6,250 bases of DNA from Pseudoflavonifractor sp035562355 (GCA_035562355.1 DATMXU010000272.1:1-6250), one strand, 5' to 3'; positions 1 to 5,952 are shown, counted from the stretch's first letter. Program-made: numbers and translations. The notes: generated by a model not told the origin, from the letters alone.

Positions 1-66
1 TATTATGATACCCAAGAGGTGTTAAGTAAAAAAGCAAAAGATGTTACGGCAAAATTAAATATATAA
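1..66 (+). CDS. 3' end of an AT-rich gene, possibly a tyrosine recombinase/integrase C-terminus
   Basis: The frame is open from base 1 and ends at a TAA at 64-66, giving 21 residues that begin YYDTQEVLSKKAKD and end in TAKLNI. The start lies outside the window. The peptide resembles the tail of phage or transposon tyrosine recombinases, where the catalytic tyrosine region is followed by a Lys/Ala-rich helix, but this is too short to prove. The piece is about 26% G+C against roughly 60% or more in the genes downstream, which suggests horizontal origin. It points at the 3' end of the tRNA-Gly gene 150 bases away, the usual position of an integrase next to its tRNA attachment site. It could equally be the end of an unrelated low-GC gene. 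Confidence 0.4.
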   Translation, partial: YYDTQEVLSKKAKDVTAKLNI

Positions 67-219
67 AAACATAGCCCCTGGCTTGGACGGCAAATCCACC
101 TTTATTCTAACCTGCCCCGCCTCCGAAAAATACCGTTTTCGAGGTTATTTAAGCCCAACACCCGGATTGAAACGGCAAGTAAAAATCCCTAGAACCGTTA
201 CGGCTCTAAGGATTTCTAA
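67..219. other. Non-coding spacer between the AT-rich gene end and tRNA-Gly
   Basis: No convincing gene is seen here. The spacer holds the tRNA terminator at its right end (181-214). It also has a weak imperfect stem around 119-143 (cctccgaaaa against ttttcgagg) followed by TTATTT, which may end the upstream gene. An inverted repeat CCGTTT/AAACGG (133-138 and 169-174) and short near-repeats of the type (g/a)acggcaa are also present. If the upstream gene is an integrase, such repeats could be arm-type binding sites, but nothing in the sequence proves that. Confidence 0.4.
181..214 (-). terminator. Rho-independent terminator of tRNA-Gly
   Basis: On the minus strand, AATCCTTAGAGCCG, a TAA loop and CGGTTCTAGGGATT form a stem of about 14 bp with two wobble pairs. 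It runs directly into five T residues (plus-strand A run at 181-185). It starts six bases after the CCA end of the tRNA, so it is well placed to end the tRNA transcript. Confidence 0.8.
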
Positions 220-293
220 TGGAGCAGGTAAAGGGAATCGAACCCTCATATTCAGCTTGGGAAGCTGACGTTCTGCCACTGAACTATACCTGC
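220..293 (-). tRNA. tRNA-Gly (anticodon CCC)
   Basis: This is a complete 74-nt cloverleaf on the minus strand. The acceptor stem is GCAGGTA with TACCTGC, the discriminator base is T, and the terminal CCA is encoded (plus-strand TGG at 220-222). The D arm contains AGTGGC. The anticodon stem TCAGC/GCTGA encloses the loop TTCCCAA with anticodon CCC at 259-261, which reads GGG glycine codons. The T arm is GAGGG, loop TTCGATT, then CCCTT. It is transcribed alone from its own promoter and ends at a hairpin terminator. Its 3' end faces the AT-rich gene fragment, so it could be an integration site, but the tRNA itself is intact. Confidence 0.97.
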
Positions 294-312
294 GTCTTGG
301 TGCGACTTCGAT

Positions 313-341
313 AGTATAGCATACCTTCCTTCAATTGGCAA
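313..341 (-). promoter_or_regulatory. Sigma-A-type promoter of tRNA-Gly
   Basis: On the minus strand a -35 box TTGCCA (336-341) and a -10 box TATACT (313-318) are separated by exactly 17 bases. The first base of the mature tRNA lies about 20 bases downstream of the -10 box. Both boxes match the housekeeping consensus at 4 to 5 of 6 positions, fitting a strong stable-RNA promoter. Confidence 0.8.
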
Positions 342-369
342 GGCGAAATTTTGCCCGGCATATTTTTTT

Positions 370-384
370 CGCGGGGAAAACGCG
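370..384. repeat. Short inverted repeat just upstream of the mgtA promoter
   Basis: CGCG, seven bases (gggaaaa) and CGCG again form a small inverted repeat that ends seven bases before the -35 box of the mgtA promoter. A regulator-binding site would be reasonable here, but arms of four bases can easily arise by chance. Confidence 0.3.
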
Positions 385-390
385 TAAGAC

Positions 391-419
391 TTGGCTGGGC
401 GGGTAAACTGTGCTAAAAT
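391..419 (+). promoter_or_regulatory. Promoter of the mgtA leader and mgtA
   Basis: A -35 box TTGGCT (391-396) is followed after 17 bases by TAAAAT (414-419). A TG one base before the -10 box makes it an extended -10 promoter. Transcription would start near 426, giving a leader of about 170 nt before mgtA. An in-frame upstream extension of mgtA would begin exactly on this -35 box, which argues against that longer reading. Confidence 0.72.
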
Positions 420-443
420 AATAAAAAAGGGAGGTGACACGCA

Positions 444-545
444 ATGGCAGACCGAAGTAGCGGGGACGGCCGAAGTTGGGCCGGATACGAGCAGGGCGAC
501 GGCGACCCAGGGTCACCATTGCGCTGCGCCATTTCCCGCGCCTGA
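444..545 (+). CDS. Putative 33-aa leader peptide of mgtA
   Basis: ATG at 444 follows an excellent ribosome site (GGGAGGTG, 430-437) at good spacing, better than the one in front of mgtA itself. The ORF runs 33 codons to a TGA at 543-545, 52 bases before the mgtA ATG and in a different frame. The middle of the peptide is YEQGDGDPGSP, a cluster of acidic residues, glycines and two prolines. Enterobacterial Mg2+-transporter leader peptides (for example MgtL, with alternating acidic residues and prolines) use such stretches to destabilise translating ribosomes when Mg2+ is low. The likeness is in composition and position only, not homology. Rarely annotated because of its length; it could still be a chance ORF, though the strong ribosome site argues otherwise. 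Confidence 0.5.
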   Translation: MADRSSGDGRSWAGYEQGDGDPGSPLRCAISRA

Positions 546-559
546 CGCAAGGGGTCCGT

Positions 560-586
560 CCTTTCTGCTGCAATTACAGCGAAAGG
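560..586 (+). promoter_or_regulatory. Hairpin at the mgtA ribosome binding site
   Basis: CCTTTC (560-565) pairs with GAAAGG (581-586), and GCTG (567-570) pairs with CAGC (577-580), with one bulged T and the loop CAATTA. This 10-bp stem buries the AAAGG half of the purine-rich ribosome site AAAGGAAGGAAG that precedes the mgtA ATG. It could lower basal translation until opened, for example by ribosomes finishing the leader ORF. There is no T run after it, so it is not a terminator. Confidence 0.5.
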
Positions 587-597
587 AAGGAAGACAA

Positions 598-3228
598 ATG
601 AAGAAAGACAACGTAAAGACCCAGGCCCGCAGGAGGGGCTGCGAAGCCTCCCTGCGGGAGCTTGCCATGCTCCGGGAGGAGGCGCTGTTCGCCCGCCTGG
701 AGAGCGGTCCCGGCGGATTGACCGCCCAAGCCGCGGAGGAGCGGCTGGAGGAATTCGGCCCCAACACCATCACCTCGGGCCAGACCCACGGCACGCTCTA
801 CCGCCTGATGGAGGCGGTGGCAAACCCCTTCAATCTGGTGCTGTTGCTCATCGCAGTCATCACCTTTTTCACCGACGTGGTCTTCTCCGCGCATAAGGAC
901 TTCGTCACGGCGGGCATCGTCCTGGGCCTCGTCCTGCTCTCGGCGGGCATCTCCTTTTTCCAAGGGGAGCGCTCCAACGGCGCGGCGGCCCGGCTGTCCA
1001 GGATGATCTCCAACCAAGCCGACGTGCTCCGGGACGGCAAGGCCGTCTCGGTGAGCATCGACGTGCTGGTCCCCGGCGACGTGGTGCTCCTCTCTGCGGG
1101 AGACATCGTCCCCGGCGACGTGCGGTTCCTCGCCGCCAAGGACGCCTTTCTGGCCCAGGCCGCCCTCACGGGGGAGTCAAACCCCGTGGAGAAGTTTGCC
1201 CAGCCCCCTCAGGGCGAGGCGGAGGCTGTCACAGACCTCGCCAACATCGGTTTTATGGGCTCCAACATGGTCAGCGGCAGCGCCCGGGTCCTCCTCCTCA
1301 CCACGGGGAACGACACCTATTTCGGCTCCATGGCCCAGAGCCTCACGGGCGACCGGGCCAAAAACAGCTTTGAGCGGGGCGTGGACTCGGTGAGCCGCCT
1401 GCTTATTCGGTTCATGCTGGTGATGGTGCCCGTCATCTTTTTGGTGAACGGCGTCACGAAGGGGGATTGGATGAGCGCCTTCCTCTTCGCCATCTCGGTG
1501 GCGGTGGGGCTCACCCCCGAGATGCTGCCCATGATCATGTCGTCCACGCTGGCAAAGGGCGCCGTGTCCATGGCAAAGCACCAGACCATCGTCAAGACCC
1601 CCTCCGCCATCCAGACCTTTGGGGAGATGGACGTTCTGTGCACCGACAAGACAGGCACCCTCACCGAGGACCGGGTGGTCCTGGAGCGGTACATGGACCT
1701 CCACGGGAACGACAACTCCCGCATTCTGCGCCACGCCTACCTCAACAGCTACTTTCAGACGGGGCTGAAGAACCTGATCGACCTGGCCATCATCAACCGG
1801 GCCCATGAGAACGGCCTGGAGGGCATGAAGGAGACCTATGCCCGGGTGGACGAGATCCCCTTCGACTTCACCCGGCGGCGCATGAGCGTCATCCTGGAGG
1901 ACCCCTCGGGCAAGCGCCAGCTCATCACCAAGGGCGCGGTGGAGGAGATCTTCTCGGCCTGCACATGGGCCGAATTCAACGGTAAAATAGAGCCCCTCAC
2001 CGACGAGCTGAAGGGAGAGGCCATGGCCGTCTACGAGGAGCACAACCGGGGCGGCCTGCGGATGATCGCCGTGGCCCAGCGCAATGAGCTGCCCGGTCGG
2101 GACCACTTCAGCGCCGAGGACGAGCGGGAGCTGGTCCTGCTGGGGTTTATCGGGTTCCTGGACCCGCCCAAGGAGAGCGCAGCGGCGGCCATCACCGCCC
2201 TAGCCGAGCACGGCGTGCAGGTGGCCGTCCTCACCGGGGACAGCGAAGGCGTGGCCCTCAAGGTCTGCCGGCGGGTGGGGGTCGACCTGTCCCACTGCCT
2301 CACCGGCCGGGACGTGGAGAGGATGGACGACGACGCCCTGCGCGATGCCGTGGAGACCTGCCGCCTCTTCTCCAAGCTCTCCCCGGCCCAAAAGTCGCGG
2401 GTGGTGGCGGCGTTCCAAAAGAATGGCCACACCGTGGGCTACATGGGGGACGGTATCAACGACGCGCCCGCCATGCGCCAGGCCGACGTTGGCATCAGCG
2501 TGGACTCCGCCGTGGACATCGCCAAGGAGACCGCCGACATCATCCTGCTGAAGAAGGACCTGATGGTCCTGGAGCAGGGCGTGGTGGAGGGCCGCCGGAC
2601 CTTTGGCAACATCATTAAATATATCAAGATGGCGGCCAGCGGCAACTTCGGCAATATGATCTCCCTCATGGTAGCCAGCATCTTTTTGCCGTTCCTGCCG
2701 CTGCTGCCGGTGCACATCCTGATCCAGAACCTGCTGTGCGATTTTGCCCAGATCGGCATCCCGTTCGACCGGATGGACCCCTCCTACATCAAGTCCGCCC
2801 ACAGGTGGGACGCCGGGAGCATCCGGCGGTTCATGATGGTCATGGGGCCCCTCAGCTCCCTCTTCGACATCGCCCTCTACGCGATCCTCTGGTGGGCGAT
2901 GGGGGCGAACTCAGGCGCCAACGCCGCCCTATTCCAGTGCGGCTGCTTTATCTTCGGCACCCTGTCCCAGATCCTGGTGGTGCACATGATCCGCACCGAA
3001 AAGCTGCCCTTCTTCCAGAGCCATGCGGCCCCCGCCCTGGCCCTGTCCACCGGCCTCGTCGGCGCGGTGGTGCTGGTCATTGGCTTTACGGGCTTTTCCC
3101 GCCATTTGGACCTGGCCCAGATGCCGCTCCTCTTTCTCCCCTGGCTCCTGCTCCTGTGCCTGGGCTACTGCGTGGCGAGCCAGCTGATCAAGCGGACCTA
3201 CGTCAGGCGCTGGGGTGAGTGGATCTGA
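598..3228 (+). CDS. mgtA: Magnesium-translocating P-type ATPase MgtA
   Basis: Inner-membrane P3B-type ATPase that couples ATP hydrolysis to Mg2+ uptake. The ATG at 598 follows GGAAGGAAG and gives 876 residues, close to the usual ~900. Order of parts: cytoplasmic N-terminus with cation-ATPase N domain (about 20-70), TM1-2 (about 79-122), actuator domain with TGES (191-194), TM3-4 (about 269-315) with the ion-site motif PEML (307-310), phosphorylation motif DKTGTLT (Asp350), nucleotide-binding KGA (445-447), TGD (546-548), hinge GDGINDAP (617-624), then six C-terminal helices (about 683-863), for ten in all. The tail LIKRTYVRRWGEWI is typical of MgtA. All key residues are present, so it should be active. 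It is transcribed from the promoter at 391-419 through a structured leader. A longer in-frame reading upstream is rejected because it overlaps the promoter and leader ORF. No clear terminator follows, and no mgtC or regulator gene is adjacent. Confidence 0.95.
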   Translation: MKKDNVKTQARRRGCEASLRELAMLREEALFARLESGPGGLTAQAAEERLEEFGPNTITSGQTHGTLYRLMEAVANPFNLVLLLIAVITFFTDVVFSAHKDFVTAGIVLGLVLLSAGISFFQGERSNGAAARLSRMISNQADVLRDGKAVSVSIDVLVPGDVVLLSAGDIVPGDVRFLAAKDAFLAQAALTGESNPVEKFAQPPQGEAEAVTDLANIGFMGSNMVSGSARVLLLTTGNDTYFGSMAQSLTGDRAKNSFERGVDSVSRLLIRFMLVMVPVIFLVNGVTKGDWMSAFLFAISVAVGLTPEMLPMIMSSTLAKGAVSMAKHQTIVKTPSAIQTFGEMDVLCTDKTGTLTEDRVVLERYMDLHGNDNSRILRHAYLNSYFQTGLKNLIDLAIINRAHENGLEGMKETYARVDEIPFDFTRRRMSVILEDPSGKRQLITKGAVEEIFSACTWAEFNGKIEPLTDELKGEAMAVYEEHNRGGLRMIAVAQRNELPGRDHFSAEDERELVLLGFIGFLDPPKESAAAAITALAEHGVQVAVLTGDSEGVALKVCRRVGVDLSHCLTGRDVERMDDDALRDAVETCRLFSKLSPAQKSRVVAAFQKNGHTVGYMGDGINDAPAMRQADVGISVDSAVDIAKETADIILLKKDLMVLEQGVVEGRRTFGNIIKYIKMAASGNFGNMISLMVASIFLPFLPLLPVHILIQNLLCDFAQIGIPFDRMDPSYIKSAHRWDAGSIRRFMMVMGPLSSLFDIALYAILWWAMGANSGANAALFQCGCFIFGTLSQILVVHMIRTEKLPFFQSHAAPALALSTGLVGAVVLVIGFTGFSRHLDLAQMPLLFLPWLLLLCLGYCVASQLIKRTYVRRWGEWI

Positions 3229-3260
3229 CGCGGCAGGGCGGGCGCTCCGCGCGGCTGTCC

Positions 3261-3290
3261 TTGACAGGGGATTCCCCCGGGGCGTATGAT
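3261..3290 (+). promoter_or_regulatory. Near-consensus sigma-A promoter of the DUF3048 lipoprotein gene
   Basis: TTGACA (3261-3266, perfect) and TATGAT (3285-3290, five of six) are 18 bases apart, 33 bases after the mgtA stop. Transcription would begin near 3297, leaving a leader of about 27 nt. The spacer contains the symmetric block GGGGATTCCCCCGGGG (3267-3282), which could be an operator or merely GC-rich sequence. This promoter makes the gene independent of mgtA. Confidence 0.8.
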
Positions 3291-3323
3291 AGAGGAAATT
3301 CTTCCAAATCGGAGGCTCGGCTT

Positions 3324-4451
3324 ATGAAGAAACCGCGGCTGCTCTGCCTGTGCCTGGCGCTGCTCCTGCTCCTTGTATCCTGTGGCAAACAGGGGGAGCC
3401 GTCTCCCCCGCCGACCCCGACGCCTACCCCCAGTATGAGCGCTGTGCCGACTCTTACTCCCAGCGCGGAGCCCGGTCCGGAGGCCTCCGGACCTCTAAAC
3501 CCCCTGACCGGCCTGCCCATGGAGAGGGAGAAAGAAACGGTCAATGCCCGCCCGGTGGCCATTATGCTCAACAACCTGAAACAGGCCCTGCCCCAGCAGG
3601 GACAGAGCCAGGCCGACATCATCTACGAGTGCCTGGAGGAGGGGGGCATCACCCGCATGATGGGGGTGTACCAGTCCGTCAAGGGCATCGACATGGTGGG
3701 CTCCATCCGCTCCGCCAGGAGCTACTATCTTGAGCTGGCTCTGGGGCACGACGCCATCTTCATCCACGCCGGCGGCAGCGACGTGGCCGGGGTGGAGGAT
3801 GCCTACGGGAAGATCAAGGAGTGGGGCGTCACCTCTCTGGACGGGGTGCGCGGCCCCTATATGAGCACAAAGGTGGAGGGGGGCCTCATGTGGCGGGACC
3901 CAGCCCGGAAGAAGAACAACGGCACCGTCCACAGCGTTGTGACCACCGGAGCCATGATGGAAAAGGTACTGCCCACCCTGGACATCCGCCATGAGCACAA
4001 GGAGGGCTGGACCTACGAGATGGCCTTCGCCGACGACGGTACCCCGGCCGGCGGCGTGGACGCGGGTACCGTGAAGGCGGCGTACTCCAACTACAAGACC
4101 GGCGTCTTCACCTACGACCCGGAGCGTAAGCTCTACCTGGTGGAGGAGTACGGCGAGCCATACATAGACGGCAACACCGGAGAGCAGGTGGGCGTCACCA
4201 ACGTGGTGGTACTCAAGGCCCGCCGGGGCTACACCGGGGACACCTACGGCCACGTCACCATCGACCTCTCCAGTGGCGGCACCGGGTACTTCGCCTGCGG
4301 GGGCAAGCTCATCGACCTCCTCTGGACCAAGGCCGCCCCCAGCGGGCAGTTCCATTACACTGACCTGGACGGCAACCCCATCGTCTTCGGCCGGGGCAAG
4401 ACCTATGTGAATATCATCCCCACCGACCAGGGCGTGGAGATATTACCGTAA
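3324..4451 (+). CDS. DUF3048 (YerB-like) lipoprotein
   Basis: The predicted product is a 375-residue membrane-anchored lipoprotein on the outer face of the cell. The ATG at 3324 follows GGAGG (3311-3315), eight bases upstream. The N-terminus MKKPRLLCLC plus a leucine-rich core and lipobox LVSC (Cys20) is a classic type II signal peptide. Residues about 25-58 form a Pro/Thr/Ser-rich linker with alternating PTPTPT. The DUF3048 region begins at NPLTGLP (59-65) and continues with RPVAIMLNN, QADIIYECLEEGGITRMM and VGSIRSARSYY, which are the conserved signatures. The second half (from about residue 235) matches the family's C-terminal domain. B. subtilis YerB belongs to this family, whose biochemical role is not settled. 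An upstream in-frame extension to 3219 is rejected because it would cross the promoter and hide the signal peptide. The gene converges on sepF and ends at a shared terminator. Confidence 0.92.
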   Translation: MKKPRLLCLCLALLLLLVSCGKQGEPSPPPTPTPTPSMSAVPTLTPSAEPGPEASGPLNPLTGLPMEREKETVNARPVAIMLNNLKQALPQQGQSQADIIYECLEEGGITRMMGVYQSVKGIDMVGSIRSARSYYLELALGHDAIFIHAGGSDVAGVEDAYGKIKEWGVTSLDGVRGPYMSTKVEGGLMWRDPARKKNNGTVHSVVTTGAMMEKVLPTLDIRHEHKEGWTYEMAFADDGTPAGGVDAGTVKAAYSNYKTGVFTYDPERKLYLVEEYGEPYIDGNTGEQVGVTNVVVLKARRGYTGDTYGHVTIDLSSGGTGYFACGGKLIDLLWTKAAPSGQFHYTDLDGNPIVFGRGKTYVNIIPTDQGVEILP

Positions 4452-4469
4452 AGTATTCTTACATTACAC

Positions 4470-4506
4470 AACAAGCCCGTCCCTGCAAAGCAGGGACGGG
4501 CTTGTT
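4470..4506. terminator. Strong bidirectional terminator between the DUF3048 gene and sepF
   Basis: A perfect 16-bp inverted repeat (4470-4485 with 4491-4506, core GCCCGTCCCTG) encloses a five-base loop whose end bases can also pair. The plus strand continues TTGTTTG, and the minus strand reads GGGCTTGTTGTG, so both converging transcripts end in a T-rich arm. It lies 18 bases after the lipoprotein stop and 22 bases beyond the sepF stop. Confidence 0.88.
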
Positions 4507-4528
4507 TGAATATCATATACACAGATGG

Positions 4529-4927
4529 TCAGAAATTGAAGGCCGCGTCGTAGGACCAGGGGTCCTCCTCGGCGCGCGGGCGGCTCCCGTCGCTCACGTC
4601 TATGGTGGCGGGGGCGAGGAGGTAGGCCTTGGAGGAGACCTGCAGCATGAGGCCGTCCCGGCTGTACGCAGCGCCGCTCAAAAAGTCCACGATGCGCCGC
4701 GCGCCCTCGGGCGCCACGGACGAGAGGTCCAGCAGCACCAGATACCCCGCGCACAGGTAGTCGGTCACCTGGCCTACGTTGGCATAGAGGTCGGGCTTTA
4801 CCAGCATGACCTTGCCCGCGCAAGGCTCGAGCGCGGAGAGGTCCGCGCCGCCCTCGGCATCCGCGGTTTCCTCACCGCCGTCGTCCCCGCCCAAAATCAA
4901 TCTCTTCAGCTTGTCCAGCAGCTCCAC
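4529..4927 (-). CDS. sepF: Cell division protein SepF
   Basis: Predicted membrane tether for FtsZ that supports septum formation from the cytoplasmic side. The preferred start is GTG at 4927-4925, giving 132 residues; B. subtilis SepF has about 150. The N-terminus MELLDKLKRLIL is an amphipathic helix as expected for membrane binding, followed by an acidic Gly-rich linker (13-35). The SepF core (about 38-112) includes VMLVKPDLY, YLVLLDLS, the hallmark RIVDFLSG (78-85) and a closing YLLAPATIDVS. The C-terminal 20 residues are charged and probably disordered. A longer reading from an ATG at 4969 is rejected because that codon lies inside the -10 box. The gene stands alone, without the ylmE/ylmG/divIVA neighbours often seen in Firmicutes, and is convergent with the DUF3048 gene. 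Confidence 0.9.
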   Translation of the reverse strand: MELLDKLKRLILGGDDGGEETADAEGGADLSALEPCAGKVMLVKPDLYANVGQVTDYLCAGYLVLLDLSSVAPEGARRIVDFLSGAAYSRDGLMLQVSSKAYLLAPATIDVSDGSRPRAEEDPWSYDAAFNF

Positions 4928-4934
4928 GGCACGT

Positions 4935-4941
4935 CCCTCCC
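4935..4941 (-). promoter_or_regulatory. sepF: Ribosome binding site that fixes the sepF GTG start
   Basis: GGGAGGG on the minus strand lies seven bases before the GTG at 4927. No comparable site precedes the upstream ATG at 4969, so this site decides the start. Confidence 0.8.
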
Positions 4942-4967
4942 AGCATATGTTCCAAATTGATACCGAC

Positions 4968-4997
4968 ATTATACAGCAAGGGGTTCTGCTTTACAAC
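4968..4997 (-). promoter_or_regulatory. Promoter of sepF
   Basis: The minus strand carries a perfect -10 box TATAAT (4968-4973) with TTGTAA (4992-4997) 18 bases upstream as the -35 box. Transcription would start near 4961, about 34 nt before the GTG. A perfect TTGACA slightly further up (plus-strand TGTCAA, 5000-5005) is too far from this -10 box to be its partner. Confidence 0.7.
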
Positions 4998-5035
4998 TGT
5001 CAATTTACATAAAACTTCCCTAATTGGCCGTAAGC

Positions 5036-5061
5036 ACCAAACAGCCCGCATTTCATAGAAT
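5036..5061 (+). promoter_or_regulatory. Possible sporulation (sigma-K/E-like) promoter of the Cys-rich gene
   Basis: CATAGAAT (5054-5061) fits the CATAnnnT -10 shared by the mother-cell sporulation factors sigma-E and sigma-K. An AC dinucleotide in a caccaa context (5036-5037) lies 16 bases upstream, close to the sigma-K -35 arrangement in B. subtilis. No good housekeeping promoter is seen before this gene. The match is short and could be chance. Confidence 0.35.
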
Positions 5062-5113
5062 GGTATGGAAGGCAACCAACCTTTTAAAAATCACTCTTTA
5101 GGGAGGTATTGCA

Positions 5114-5941
5114 ATGCCTGAAAAGGTCATGCCCGGCCCTGTGCAGGAAGGCGCCAGCATCCGCGAGGCCGTGCGTATACACACGAGAAAGATCTTTGAC
5201 TCCTGCAAAGACAAGGATTGTATTGAGGATTTGCGTTTTTACCCCACCCTAAGCTCCAAGCCTGTGGTTGATCGGGCTCTCTGTCTCAAGGCCGGCAAGG
5301 CGGAGCTTATCAGCGTGTACATCGATGTGCAGCCCATCAGCTTCAACCGCGGTTTCTATACGGTAGATGTCCGCTATTTCTACCGCGTGACCGCAGACGC
5401 CTTTGTGGGTGCGGCCCGTCCCGTGGAGGTCACCGGGCTGTGCGTGTTCGATAAGCGCGTCATTCTCTTTGGCAGCGAGGGAGGCGCCAAGAGTTTCTCC
5501 TCCACTTCCTGCGCCGACGGTGTGGAGGGCCAGTCCGTCATGTGCGAGAACCTGCCCATCGCCGTGGTGGAGGCCGTGGACCCCATTGTGCTGGGCATGA
5601 AACTGGTGGACGTCTGCGAGTGCCAGGTCTGCGACTGCGACCTGGCCGACATCCCGCCCTGCATCTGCGGCTATTTCGGCAACGATCTGTGCTTCGGCGG
5701 GGAGGGCAAGCGGGCCTATGTCACTTTGGGCCAATTCTCCATCATCCGCCTGGAGCGGGACACCCAGCTCCTCATCCCCGCCTACGACTACTACGTGCCC
5801 GACAAGGAGTGCACCGGCAGCGACTCGGATGACGACCCCTGCGAGATCTTCCGTCAGGTCAAATTCCCGGTTGACGAGTTCTTCCCGCCCAACAGCACCG
5901 CCACCGCCTGCGACAGCTACCGCGAGATCAAAAACAGATAG
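5114..5941 (+). CDS. Cys-rich protein of unknown function, possibly spore-associated
   Basis: No function is recognised. The ATG at 5114 follows a strong site GGGAGGT (5101-5107) and gives 275 residues with no signal peptide or membrane helix. It has 16 cysteines. The first two lie in FDSCKDKDC near residue 30. A dense cluster CECQVCDC (168-175) is followed by CIC (183-185) and C193. Between them is a beta-rich region with VYIDVQPISFNRGFYTVDVRY and CVFDKRVILFGSEGG. From memory, uncharacterised proteins with the FDSC(K/R)DKDC signature and an FNRG(F/Y)Y strand are common in spore-forming Clostridia; this was not checked. The cysteines could bind metal or form disulphide cross-links as in spore coat proteins; that is inference, loosely supported by the sigma-K-like box upstream. 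A 233-codon open frame on the opposite strand is a shadow: it lacks a ribosome site and crosses no recognisable motif. Confidence 0.8.
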   Translation: MPEKVMPGPVQEGASIREAVRIHTRKIFDSCKDKDCIEDLRFYPTLSSKPVVDRALCLKAGKAELISVYIDVQPISFNRGFYTVDVRYFYRVTADAFVGAARPVEVTGLCVFDKRVILFGSEGGAKSFSSTSCADGVEGQSVMCENLPIAVVEAVDPIVLGMKLVDVCECQVCDCDLADIPPCICGYFGNDLCFGGEGKRAYVTLGQFSIIRLERDTQLLIPAYDYYVPDKECTGSDSDDDPCEIFRQVKFPVDEFFPPNSTATACDSYREIKNR

Positions 5942-5952
5942 TCCGGACAATC

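Larger units (their letters stand above)
426..597 (+). promoter_or_regulatory. Structured mgtA 5' leader with leader ORF
   Basis: This untranslated region of about 170 nt lies between the likely transcription start and the mgtA ATG. It contains a leader ORF (444-545), a small stem CGGCC/GGCCG (467-471 with 479-483), an 8-base perfect complement between 440-447 and 516-523, and a hairpin against the mgtA ribosome site (560-586). Genes for Mg2+ importers are often controlled from such leaders, by M-box riboswitches or by proline- or acid-rich leader peptides as in enterobacterial mgtL. I do not recognise the conserved M-box core here, so if this leader senses Mg2+ it probably does so through the leader ORF or a different fold. 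Confidence 0.5.

Noticed and set aside
336..368. GGCAA...TTGCC stem followed by seven T on the plus strand, a possible terminator
   Set aside because: The stem is only five pairs, the T run is separated from it by several bases, and no plus-strand gene ends upstream; the arm is also the tRNA -35 box.
391..597. In-frame extension of mgtA by 69 codons from a TTG at 391
   Set aside because: The TTG coincides with the -35 box of a good promoter, the extension has no ribosome site and does not resemble MgtA, and it overlaps a better-supported leader ORF in another frame.
426..597. M-box (Mg2+ riboswitch) in the mgtA leader
   Set aside because: The characteristic conserved core could not be found by eye; only an Rfam covariance search could settle this.
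1177..2106. 309-codon open frame on the minus strand inside mgtA
   Set aside because: It is a shadow of GC-rich coding sequence: the peptide is His/Gly/Val-rich without family motifs, while the plus strand carries every P-type ATPase motif.
3495..4355. 286-codon open frame antisense to the DUF3048 gene
   Set aside because: It lies wholly within a gene with a clear lipobox and domain signatures and has low-complexity composition and no promoter of its own.
4928..4969. ATG start for sepF at 4969
   Set aside because: This ATG overlaps the TATAAT -10 box and so would lie upstream of the transcript start; the GTG at 4927 has the ribosome site.
5249..5950. 233-codon open frame antisense to the Cys-rich gene
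   Set aside because: The plus strand has the strong ribosome site, ordered Cys motifs and a terminator after its stop; the antisense frame has no convincing start signal.
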